64,000 nt of DNA from Variovorax sp. EL159 (GTDB taxonomy: Bacteria > Pseudomonadota > Gammaproteobacteria > Burkholderiales > Burkholderiaceae_C): positions 1 to 64,000 of the forward strand of contig NZ_FMUJ01000008.1 of the NCBI RefSeq assembly GCF_900100965.1. The letters are read 5' to 3'. Numbering within the stretch: position 1 is the first letter of the stretch; every line of letters begins with the position of its first letter. The notes under the pieces are model-generated. The model was not told where the DNA came from. It made no database searches and saw nothing but the letters and a program-made list of their open reading frames with translations. Made by a program: the position numbers and the translations under genes. Positions 52,854 to 60,529 of this stretch are shown here, piece after piece.

Positions 52854-53852
52854 ATGATGAACATCGCGGTACTGGACGACTACTTCGACACCCTGCGCAC
52901 CCTGCCTTGCTTTCGCAAGCTGGACGGCCACAAGGTCACGGTCTGGAACGACCACGTCGATGACCTCGACGTGCTCGCGCGCAGGCTCGCCGATGCCGAC
53001 GCTGTGGTGCTGATCCGCGAGCGCACCGCGCTCAGGGCCGCACTGCTGGAGCGCCTGCCCCGATTGCGGCTGATCAGCCAGCGCAGCGTGTACCCCCACA
53101 TCGACATCGACGCCTGCACGCGGCTCGGCATCGTGGTGTCGTCGGACCAGCATCCGGGCACCCCGTCGTATGCGGCGGCCGAGCTGACCTGGGCCCTGCT
53201 GCTGTCCGTCGCCCGGCAGCTTCCCCAGCAGATGGCGTCGCTGCAGCGGGGCAATTGGCAGACCGGCGTGGGCTCCACGCTGCGTGGCAAGACGCTGGGC
53301 ATCTACGGCTACGGACGCATCGGCGCCACCGTCGCGGGCTATGGCGAAGCCTTCGGCATGAAGGTGCTGGTGTGGGCGCGGCCGGATTCGCTGCAGCGCG
53401 CCCTGGCCGACGGGCGCCAGCCGGCACCGGACCGCGACACTTTCTTCCGCGAATGCGATGCCATCTCGCTGCACATGCGGCTGGTGCCCGCTACGCGAGG
53501 CATCGTGCGACGCGAAGACCTGGCGCTCATGAAGCCTGGCGCGATCCTCGTGAACACCAGCCGTGCGGGGCTGATCGAGCCCGGTGCACTGGTCCAGGCC
53601 CTGCAGGCGGGGCGCCCCGGCATGGCGGCCGTGGATGTCTACGAAACCGAACCCCTCACCGATCCGGCCGATCCGTTGATCTCCCTGCCCAACGTGGTGT
53701 GCACGCCTCACATCGGCTACGTGACGCGCGAGGAATACGACCTGCAGTTCTCCGATGTCTTCGACCAGATCACGGCCTTCGCCGAAGGCCAGCCGATCAA
53801 CGTGGTCAACCCGGACGTGCTGGGCCACATGCGGAGCGTCGCGGGGTCATGA
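52854..53852 (+). CDS. D-2-hydroxyacid dehydrogenase (NAD-dependent)
   Basis: The 332-residue enzyme has the D-isomer-specific 2-hydroxyacid dehydrogenase layout. The NAD Rossmann motif is GIYGYGRIGATVAGYG near residue 150. Arg lies in MNTSRAG-type ILVNTSRAGLIE, Glu in DVYETEPL and the catalytic His in CTPHIGYVTRE. It is annotated in relatives as a phosphoglycerate- or hydroxypyruvate-type dehydrogenase. Its stop overlaps an unrelated helical protein gene (ATGA). Substrate unknown. Confidence 0.9.
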   Translation: MMNIAVLDDYFDTLRTLPCFRKLDGHKVTVWNDHVDDLDVLARRLADADAVVLIRERTALRAALLERLPRLRLISQRSVYPHIDIDACTRLGIVVSSDQHPGTPSYAAAELTWALLLSVARQLPQQMASLQRGNWQTGVGSTLRGKTLGIYGYGRIGATVAGYGEAFGMKVLVWARPDSLQRALADGRQPAPDRDTFFRECDAISLHMRLVPATRGIVRREDLALMKPGAILVNTSRAGLIEPGALVQALQAGRPGMAAVDVYETEPLTDPADPLISLPNVVCTPHIGYVTREEYDLQFSDVFDQITAFAEGQPINVVNPDVLGHMRSVAGS

Positions 53853-54307
53853 ACACTGCGCTGCAGCGGCTCGCGGCGGAGGTCGATCTCCAGTCGGAGC
53901 GCCAGATGCCCTTGCGCCTGCGTTTCGGCTTTGCGTGCGTGCGGCGCGTGCGGCACCTGCTGGAAGCACCGGAAGCCGTCGATGCACTGGACACCCTCGG
54001 CGCTTTCCTCGAAGGCCGGTGCGATGCACCGACGCTCGCGCGTGTGCAGGAACGCATGGCAACCGTCGCGCGCAGCCACCCGGGCTCGGGCTCCATCGAT
54101 GCGTCGGCGCATGCGGCCGTGTCCGCGACCTATGCCGTGTTCCATGCTGTGACGGGGCACGCGCTCGAGGCAGCTGAGTACGCCGCATACGCCACGGTCT
54201 ATGCGTATGGCGCCTATGCCCTGGCGGACCCCGATGCGTTCGCGGAAGAGTTCGCTTGGCAGGTCTCGCAACTGCGCGAGATGGCGATGGCCGAGGCGAA
54301 GGCCTGA
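53849..54307 (+). CDS. Alpha-helical protein, possible Imm5-like
   Basis: A 152-residue soluble protein rich in Ala, His and Tyr and almost fully helical (SAHAAVSATYAVFHAVTGHA, LEAAEYAAYATVYAYGAYAL). The pattern of histidine- and alanine-rich helices recalls the Imm5 group of putative immunity proteins, but the match is from general look only. It overlaps the dehydrogenase stop by four bases, so the two are translationally coupled. No toxin gene is adjacent. Treat as hypothetical. Confidence 0.45.
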   Translation: MNTALQRLAAEVDLQSERQMPLRLRFGFACVRRVRHLLEAPEAVDALDTLGAFLEGRCDAPTLARVQERMATVARSHPGSGSIDASAHAAVSATYAVFHAVTGHALEAAEYAAYATVYAYGAYALADPDAFAEEFAWQVSQLREMAMAEAKA

Positions 54308-54376
54308 GGCCTCGGCCCGGGTTAATCCCGACCCGTCCGCGCTGCGCGCGGCCTTCCGCGGGAGGACAATTTCCGC

Positions 54377-55183
54377 ATGCAAGCCATGTGGCGCGTTCCC
54401 GCCGTCGCCAGCCAGCAGGTGCTCGATCTGCAGGCGGTGTCGCTGCTGCTCGATGTGCCGCGCGACGTAGCGCCGGCGCGCGCCATGCTGCACTTTCTCA
54501 ATGCGCTGCTGCCGGTGGCGTACATCTCGCTGGTGCGCCACGCGCCCGAGGCGCCGATGCAGCTCGAGGGCCATGCCTACGGCTGCGGCGTGCGCAACGT
54601 CACGCACGACTGCTTTGCGCAGTACCGGCGCCACTTCTACAGCTTCGACGACGCCACGCACATCGCCGCGCACATGGGCGCCGCACCCGGCGACAGCAAT
54701 GAGCTGATGGCGCTACAGCTCCACGCGGACGATATCCCCGACCCCGGCTGGCGCCACCAGATCTACCAGCGCGAACACCTGAGCGACCGGCTCGCGCTGC
54801 TCTACACGCCCATGCCGCGCGGGAGCGCGTTCTCGATCAACCTCTACCGCAGCGAGTCGATGGGGCGCTTCGGCCCGCAGGAGATCGAACGCGTGCTCGC
54901 CGTGGCGCCGCTGCTGCGGCAGGTGCACCGCCATGCGCTGGGCACCGGGGCGGGCGGCCTGGACATGGACACGCGCATCGCGCTGGCGCGGGCCCGGCTC
55001 GATGCCGCGCCGCTGAGCGGCCGCGAGCGCGACGTCTGCGCGCGCATCGCCTGCGGCATCACCGCGGACGGCATTGCGGCCGATCTCGGCATTGCGCCGT
55101 CGAGCGTTCACACGCTGCGCAAGCGCGCCTACGCGAAGCTCGCCATCAACGACCGCGCGGCGCTGGTGCGCCTGGCCGGCTGA
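54377..55183 (+). CDS. LuxR-family transcriptional regulator
   Basis: A 268-residue protein with a C-terminal LuxR DNA-binding domain (LSGRERDVCARIACGITADG, then IAADLGIAPSSVHTLRKRAY) and an N-terminal sensory region of about 190 residues with several conserved His and Phe. Unlike response regulators it has no receiver Asp. It sits 116 bases before the Rieske oxygenase gene on the same strand and is a candidate controller of it; inference. Confidence 0.85.
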   Translation: MQAMWRVPAVASQQVLDLQAVSLLLDVPRDVAPARAMLHFLNALLPVAYISLVRHAPEAPMQLEGHAYGCGVRNVTHDCFAQYRRHFYSFDDATHIAAHMGAAPGDSNELMALQLHADDIPDPGWRHQIYQREHLSDRLALLYTPMPRGSAFSINLYRSESMGRFGPQEIERVLAVAPLLRQVHRHALGTGAGGLDMDTRIALARARLDAAPLSGRERDVCARIACGITADGIAADLGIAPSSVHTLRKRAYAKLAINDRAALVRLAG

Positions 55184-55218
55184 ACGGGCACAGGCACGGG
55201 TACGGAGACGCGGCCCCT

Positions 55219-55238
55219 TGTCCCCTCCACGGGGGACA
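55219..55238 (+). other. Hairpin between LuxR and Rieske genes
   Basis: TGTCCCC (55219-55225) pairs with GGGGACA (55232-55238) around a 6-base loop, 36 bases after the LuxR stop and 61 bases before the oxygenase start. No T run follows. It may be a Rho-assisted stop, an mRNA end or part of the leader of the oxygenase. Confidence 0.4.
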
Positions 55239-55298
55239 GGCATTGCGACGCCATGGCCGCACCATCGGCATCCGAGAACCGATGGAGACGAGCGCGTC

Positions 55299-56324
55299 AT
55301 GTTCATCCGCAACTGCTGGTATGTGGTCGCCTGGGACCACGAGATTCCCGCCGAGGGCCTGTTCAACCGCACGGTGATCGGCGAGCCGCTGTTGCTGTTT
55401 CGCCCTTCCGGCGGCGGGATCGTGGCGCTCGAAGACCGGTGCTGCCACAGGCTCGCGCCGCTCTCCAAGGGCCGGCGCGAAGGCGACTGCGTGCGCTGCG
55501 GCTACCACGGCCTCAAGTTCGACGCACAGGGCGTCTGCGTCGAGGCACCGGGCATGGACACCGTGCCGGCCAAGGCGCGCGTGCGCAGCTACCCGGTCGT
55601 CGTGCGCAACCGCTGGGTGTTCGTGTGGATGGGCGAGCCGGTGCAGGCCGACACGGCGCTGCTGCCCGACAACCACTCCTGCGACGACCCGCAATGGCTG
55701 AACATTCCGGGCTATCTGCACTACGACACGCCCTACCTGCTGATCTGCGACAACCTGCTCGACTTCTCCCACCTGAGCTATGTGCACGAGAAGACGCTCG
55801 GCGGCTCCACCGCCATCGCGCAGGCGCGGCCCGTCATCGAGAAGATCGAGCGCGGCCTGCGCGTGACGCGCAAGGTCGGCAATGTGCCCCCGCCCGCCCA
55901 CTGGGCCGGTGCGCGCGACTTCGGCGACAACCCGCGCTTCGACCGCTGGTTCATCTACGACTTCGTGTTGCCGGGCACCTTGCTCATGCAGTCGGGTGGC
56001 CGCCCGGTGGGCGATGCCGAGGGCGACATGCGCCGCGCGGTCGAGCTTCACAGCTGCCAGACGCTGACGCCCGAAACCGAGACCACCACGCACTACTTCT
56101 TTCAGCAGTCGCACCGTCCCGAGCTTGGCGGCGAGCGGCTCACGCGCACCATCCACGACAGCCTGATCGTTGCCTTCAATGAAGACCGCGACATGATCAC
56201 CGCGCAGGCGCGCAACATCGAACGCGACCCTGCCGCGCCGATGCTGCCGCTGGCGATGGACTCGGCGCTGATCCAGTTCCGGCGGCTGGTGGCGCAGGCC
56301 GTGGCGGCCGAGCAGCAGGCCTGA
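55299..56324 (+). CDS. Rieske non-haem iron oxygenase, VanA type
   Basis: A 341-residue oxygenase subunit of the vanillate O-demethylase/phthalate type. The Rieske 2Fe-2S cluster is bound by CxH in CCHRLAP and CxxH in CGYHGLKF near residues 47-71. The mononuclear iron is held by the two His in DFSHLSYVHEKT. The ATG at 55299 gives the typical start MFIRNCWYVVAWDHEIP. A reductase partner gene (VanB type) is not next to it, so the reductase must come from elsewhere. Substrate is probably an aromatic ether or acid. Confidence 0.88.
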   Translation: MFIRNCWYVVAWDHEIPAEGLFNRTVIGEPLLLFRPSGGGIVALEDRCCHRLAPLSKGRREGDCVRCGYHGLKFDAQGVCVEAPGMDTVPAKARVRSYPVVVRNRWVFVWMGEPVQADTALLPDNHSCDDPQWLNIPGYLHYDTPYLLICDNLLDFSHLSYVHEKTLGGSTAIAQARPVIEKIERGLRVTRKVGNVPPPAHWAGARDFGDNPRFDRWFIYDFVLPGTLLMQSGGRPVGDAEGDMRRAVELHSCQTLTPETETTTHYFFQQSHRPELGGERLTRTIHDSLIVAFNEDRDMITAQARNIERDPAAPMLPLAMDSALIQFRRLVAQAVAAEQQA

Positions 56325-56360
56325 AACCGCATCCCGCCGCACTCCGTCACATCCCGCGCG

Positions 56361-57389
56361 CTACAGCCCCTGCTGCCGGAAGTCGCGCGGCGCGTGCCCC
56401 GTCCACTGCAGGAACGCGCGCGAAAAGCTCTTCTCGTTGCGAAACCCCACCGCCAGCGCCACCTGCTTGATCGGCCGGGTGGTGCGCCGCAGCTGTTCCA
56501 CCGCCAGCTCGTGGCGCACTTCGTTCTTCAGCGTCTGCAGCGAAGTGCCTTCCTCGTGCAGCTGCCGGTGCAGCGTGCGGCCCGACACGTTGAGCAGCCC
56601 CGCCAGCGCCTCGGCCGTGGTCGCCTCGCTCGCGCGCGATCGCAGCAGCTCGCGCACGCGCTGCCCCAGCAGGCGGTCGCGCCGGTACTGCAGGATGGTC
56701 AGCGGCAGCGCGCGCTTGAGCATGGTGCGCAATGCGCGTTCGTCGCGCTGCAGCGGCAGGGCGAGGTAGCGCTCGTCGAAGCTGATGCTGGCCTGCGGCG
56801 CATCGAAGCGCACCTCGGGCGTGAACATCGGCGCATAGGCGTCGCTGTGCAGCGGCGTTGCGAACGGGAAGGTCGCGTGGCGCAGCGAGATGCGCGAGTC
56901 GATGGCCCAGCACATGTAGCCGTGCATGAAGCGCAGGCTGGTCACCAGGCAGAACTCGCGGAAGGCGTCGTCCAGCGCGCGGTTCTCGGTGATGCGCAGG
57001 GTGGCCACGCCGCCCGCCACTTCGAGCGCCAGGCCGATGTCTTCGGTCAGCAGGCGGTGGTGGCGGCACCAGCGCTTGATGGCCACGCCCAGGTCGGGCG
57101 AGGTCAGCGAGGCGCGGCACAGCATGCCGTAGCTGCCCCAGGGCAGCCGCCGCGAGAACCAGCCGAGGGCTTCGTCGTCCAGCTCCTGCATGGCGTGTTC
57201 CGACAGCGCCTCGAACTGCGCGGCCGTGACCCGCGCGCCCGGCCGGGCCAGCTCGCGCGGCGCGATCTGTGCCGCCTGCAGGGCCTCGGCCGGATCGATT
57301 CCGTAGCGCGCATAGCCCTGCACGATGGCTCGCACGAAGGCCATCGGCGTGACGGCGCGGGCAGGCCGCAGGAACGATGGGGAAGACAT
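56361..57389 (-). CDS. AraC-family regulator, divergent from liuA
   Basis: A 342-residue protein from ATG 57389; an ATG 20 codons upstream is less likely. It has the long arabinose-binding-like N-terminal domain of the OruR-type group (AFVRAIVQGYARYGIDPAEA to the middle) and the double helix-turn-helix at the end (LRRTTRPIKQVALAVGFRNE with KSFSRAFLQWTG). Its start lies 141 bases from liuA, with two 14-base direct repeats 21 bases apart between them. It probably controls the leucine operon. Confidence 0.82.
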   Translation of the reverse strand: MSSPSFLRPARAVTPMAFVRAIVQGYARYGIDPAEALQAAQIAPRELARPGARVTAAQFEALSEHAMQELDDEALGWFSRRLPWGSYGMLCRASLTSPDLGVAIKRWCRHHRLLTEDIGLALEVAGGVATLRITENRALDDAFREFCLVTSLRFMHGYMCWAIDSRISLRHATFPFATPLHSDAYAPMFTPEVRFDAPQASISFDERYLALPLQRDERALRTMLKRALPLTILQYRRDRLLGQRVRELLRSRASEATTAEALAGLLNVSGRTLHRQLHEEGTSLQTLKNEVRHELAVEQLRRTTRPIKQVALAVGFRNEKSFSRAFLQWTGHAPRDFRQQGL

Positions 57390-57406
57390 GGCTGGGTGAT
57401 TCAGGC

Positions 57407-57441
57407 GTGGCGCAATTTGCAACCATTGTGGCGCCAATTGC
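57407..57441. promoter_or_regulatory. Tandem direct repeats, likely AraC-type operator of liuA
   Basis: GTGGCGCAATTTGC (57407-57420) and GTGGCGCCAATTGC (57428-57441) differ by one shifted base and start exactly 21 bases apart, two helical turns. That is the spacing typical of sites bound by AraC-family dimers. They lie between the AraC gene (start 57389) and liuA (start 57530). A third part-copy, GCGGCGCCACGAGGC, begins at 57440. Confidence 0.6.
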
Positions 57442-57529
57442 GGCGCCACGAGGCGTAAGCTGCGATCTTTCTAGCGCCATCCAGCGCGGGTAGCACTGCG
57501 CGCCGACCCCTTCAGAGGAGACAACCCCC

Positions 57530-58702
57530 ATGCACGATCCCGGCCTGAACTTCGACCTGGGCGACACCATCGACTCGCTGCGCAGCGCGATCCAGGACTT
57601 CGCCGCGAACGAGATCGCCCCCCGCGCGGCCGACATCGATCGCGACAACCTGTTCCCGCACGACCTCTGGCAAAAGCTGGGCGAACTCGGCCTGCACGGC
57701 ATGACGGTGAAGGAAGAGTTCGGCGGCACCGAGCTGGGTTACCTGGCGCACATCGTGGCCATGGAAGAAGTCTCGCGCGCCTCGGCCTCGGTGGGCCTGT
57801 CGTACGGCGCGCACTCCAACCTGTGCGTGAACCAGATCCATCGCAACGGCAGCGATGCGCAAAAGAAGAAGTACCTGCCCAAGCTGGTGAGCGGCGAACA
57901 CGTCGGCGCGCTGGCCATGAGCGAGCCCAACGCCGGCTCCGACGTGGTGAGCATGAAGCTCAAGGCCGAGAAGAAGAACGGCTACTACGTGCTCAACGGC
58001 AGCAAGATGTGGATCACCAACGGCGGCGACGCCGACACGCTGGTCATCTACGCCAAGACCGAACCCGAGATGGGCGCGCGCGGCATGACCGCCTTCATCG
58101 TCGAGAAGAACTTCAAGGGCTTCTCCGCCGGCACCAAGCTCGACAAGCTCGGCATGCGCGGCTCCAACACCTTCCCGCTGTTCTTCGACAACTGCGAAGT
58201 GCCCGAAGAGAACGTGCTCGGCGGCGAAGGCATGGGCGCCAAGGTGCTGATGAGCGGCCTCGACTACGAACGCGCGGTGCTCTCGGGCGGCCCGCTGGGC
58301 ATCATGGCCGCGTGCATGGACGCGGTGCTGCCCTTCATCCACGAGCGCAAGCAGTTCGGCCAGAGCATCGGAGAGTTCCAGCTCATGCAGGGCAAGCTGG
58401 CGGACATGTATTCGACCTGGCAGGCCACGCGCGCTTATGTGTACGCCGTGGGCAAGGCCTGCGACCGCAACGACCATGCGCGCACCTTCCGCAAGGACGC
58501 GGCCGGCGCGATTCTGTATTCGGCCGAGAAGGCGACGTGGATGGCCGGCGAAGCCATCCAGGCGCTGGGCGGCGTGGGCTACACGAAGGAGTTCCCGGTC
58601 GAGCGGCTGTGGCGCGACGCCAAGCTGTACGAGATCGGCGCGGGCACGAGCGAGATCCGGCGAATGCTGATCGGTCGCGAGCTTTTCGCTGAAACGGCCT
58701 AA
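57530..58702 (+). CDS. liuA: Isovaleryl-CoA dehydrogenase
   Basis: A 390-residue FAD enzyme of leucine breakdown, oxidising isovaleryl-CoA to 3-methylcrotonyl-CoA. It has the acyl-CoA dehydrogenase signatures ALAMSEPNAGSDVVSM and QALGGVGYTKEFPVER. The catalytic Glu is in GLDYERAVLSGG, the position special to isovaleryl-CoA and long-chain enzymes. LiuB and LiuC genes follow in order, which supports the call. The ATG follows AGAGGAGA. Confidence 0.94.
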   Translation: MHDPGLNFDLGDTIDSLRSAIQDFAANEIAPRAADIDRDNLFPHDLWQKLGELGLHGMTVKEEFGGTELGYLAHIVAMEEVSRASASVGLSYGAHSNLCVNQIHRNGSDAQKKKYLPKLVSGEHVGALAMSEPNAGSDVVSMKLKAEKKNGYYVLNGSKMWITNGGDADTLVIYAKTEPEMGARGMTAFIVEKNFKGFSAGTKLDKLGMRGSNTFPLFFDNCEVPEENVLGGEGMGAKVLMSGLDYERAVLSGGPLGIMAACMDAVLPFIHERKQFGQSIGEFQLMQGKLADMYSTWQATRAYVYAVGKACDRNDHARTFRKDAAGAILYSAEKATWMAGEAIQALGGVGYTKEFPVERLWRDAKLYEIGAGTSEIRRMLIGRELFAETA

Positions 58703-58713
58703 GCTGTTTTTCT

Positions 58714-58822
58714 CCCTTCCCCGCTGGGGGAGGGCAGGGGTGGGGGCTCGCGGCGTTCGATGAGGCATTGCACCAGACAGACGCCGCTTGCCCCCATCCC
58801 AACCTTCCCCCGGAAGGGGAAG
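58714..58822. repeat. Long inverted repeat between liuA and the acyl-CoA synthetase gene
   Basis: The gap holds two arms of about 42 bases (58714-58755 and 58783-58822) that pair with some mismatches. They read CCCTTCCCCGCTGGGGGAGG, then GCAGGGGTGGGGGCTCGCGGCG, against the reverse order CGCCGCTTGCCCCCATCCC, then CTTCCCCCGGAAGGGG. Each arm is itself partly palindromic. Elements of this kind are common intergenic repeats in Proteobacteria. In RNA it would form a large hairpin just after liuA and may protect or weaken downstream expression. Confidence 0.7.
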
Positions 58823-58846
58823 GAGCAAGACAAGGAGACAAGGAAC

Positions 58847-60529
58847 ATGAGCATGACTGCTGCACTGACCGAGAGCTACGGCAAGGGCGCCACCGACGTC
58901 CCCCTCATCGAGCAACCCATCGGCGACTTCTTCGACGACATGGTTGCCAGGCAACCCGACCGCGAAGCGCTCATCAGCCGCCACGAAGGCCAGCGCTTCA
59001 CCTACCGCGAACTGCAGGCCGAATCCAACAAGCTCGCCAGCGCGCTGCTGAACCTCGGTCTCGTGCCCGGCGACCGCGTCGGCATCTGGTCGCACAACAA
59101 CGTGCCGTGGGTGCTGATGCAGATCGCCACCGCCAAGGTCGGCCTGATCCTCGTCAACATCAACCCCGCCTACCGCACCTCCGAGCTGGAGTACGCGCTC
59201 AACAAGGTCGGCTGCAAGGCGCTGGTGACGATGGCGCAGTTCAAGACCAGCGACTACCTCGGCATGCTGCGCGAACTGGGCCCCAAGCGCCTGCCGCTGC
59301 TGCAGCACACCTTCTGGATCGACGGCAAGGCGGCCGCGGATGTGCAGGAGCCGGGCATGCAGCGTTTCAGCCAGCTGCTCGCGAGCGGCGATGCGGGCGA
59401 CGCGCGCATCGCGCAGATCCAGAAGACGCTGAAGGCCACCGACCCGATCAACATCCAGTTCACCAGCGGCACCACGGGCTTTCCCAAGGGCGCGACGCTC
59501 ACGCACCGCAACATCCTGAACAACGGCTTCTTCATCGGCGAATGCATGAAGCTGTCGCCCATCGACAAGCTGTGCATTCCGGTGCCGCTGTACCACTGCT
59601 TCGGCATGGTGCTGGGCAACCTGGCGTGCCTCACGCACGGCTCGGCCATCGTGTACCCGAACGACGGGTTCGATCCGCTCACCGTGCTTGAGACGGTGCA
59701 GGCCGAGAAATGCACGGGCCTGCATGGCGTGCCCACGATGTTCATCGCCGAGCTCGACCATCCGCGCTTCAAGGAGTTCGACCTCTCGACCTTGCGCACC
59801 GGCATCATGGCCGGCTCGCCGTGCCCCATCGAAGTGATGAAGCGCGTGGTCAGCGAGATGCACCTGAGCGAGATCACCATTGCCTACGGCATGACCGAGA
59901 CCAGCCCCGTGAGCTGCCAGAGCAGCACCGACACGCCGCTGGACCGCCGCGTGTCGACCGTGGGCACCGTGCAGCCGCACCTGGAGGTGAAGATCATCGA
60001 CCCCGAGACCGGCGCGATCATGCCGCCCGGCCAGTCGGGCGAGCTCTGCACGCGCGGCTATTCGGTGATGCACGGCTACTGGGACGACGAGCCGCGCACG
60101 CGCGAAGCCATCGACACCGAGCACTGGATGCACACCGGCGACCTGGCCACCATGGACGCCGAGGGCTACGTCAACATCGTGGGCCGCATCAAGGACCTGG
60201 TGATCCGCGGCGGCGAGAACATCTACCCGCGCGAGATCGAAGAATTCCTGTACCGCCACCCGAAGGTGCAGGACGTGCAGGTGGTCGGCCTGCCCGACAA
60301 GAAGTACGGTGAAGAGCTGTGCGCCTGGATCATCGTCAAGCCCGGCCAGAGCGCGACCGACACCGAGATCCGCGACTTCTGCAAGGGCCAGATCGCGCAC
60401 TACAAGGTGCCGAAGTACATCCAGTTCGTCACCGAATTCCCGATGACCGTGACCGGCAAGATCCAGAAATTCAAGATCCGCGATGCCATGACCGAGCAAC
60501 TCGGCCTCAAGCAAGAAAAGACAGCATGA
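58847..60529 (+). CDS. Acyl-CoA synthetase in the liu operon
   Basis: A 560-residue AMP-forming ligase. The ATP-binding TSGTTGFPKGATLTHRN lies near residue 205, AYGMTETSPVS near 345, GRIKDLVIRGGENIYPREIE near 445 and the catalytic Lys in TVTGKIQKFKIRD. The ATG at 58847 follows AGGAGACAAGGA; the open frame upstream runs into the inverted repeat. Enzymes at this place in liu operons are often called acetoacetyl- or medium-chain acyl-CoA synthetases; substrate not shown by sequence. The stop overlaps liuB by four bases. Confidence 0.9.
   Translation: MSMTAALTESYGKGATDVPLIEQPIGDFFDDMVARQPDREALISRHEGQRFTYRELQAESNKLASALLNLGLVPGDRVGIWSHNNVPWVLMQIATAKVGLILVNINPAYRTSELEYALNKVGCKALVTMAQFKTSDYLGMLRELGPKRLPLLQHTFWIDGKAAADVQEPGMQRFSQLLASGDAGDARIAQIQKTLKATDPINIQFTSGTTGFPKGATLTHRNILNNGFFIGECMKLSPIDKLCIPVPLYHCFGMVLGNLACLTHGSAIVYPNDGFDPLTVLETVQAEKCTGLHGVPTMFIAELDHPRFKEFDLSTLRTGIMAGSPCPIEVMKRVVSEMHLSEITIAYGMTETSPVSCQSSTDTPLDRRVSTVGTVQPHLEVKIIDPETGAIMPPGQSGELCTRGYSVMHGYWDDEPRTREAIDTEHWMHTGDLATMDAEGYVNIVGRIKDLVIRGGENIYPREIEEFLYRHPKVQDVQVVGLPDKKYGEELCAWIIVKPGQSATDTEIRDFCKGQIAHYKVPKYIQFVTEFPMTVTGKIQKFKIRDAMTEQLGLKQEKTA

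Noticed and set aside
58714..58822. Insertion sequence remnant
   Set aside because: There is inverted-repeat structure but no coding part of a transposase; an intergenic palindromic repeat explains it better.
57512..60514. 1000-residue open frame on the minus strand
   Set aside because: It is antisense to liuA and the acyl-CoA synthetase, is rich in Ala, Arg, His, Val and Asp as expected for a high-GC shadow frame, and has no recognisable domain.
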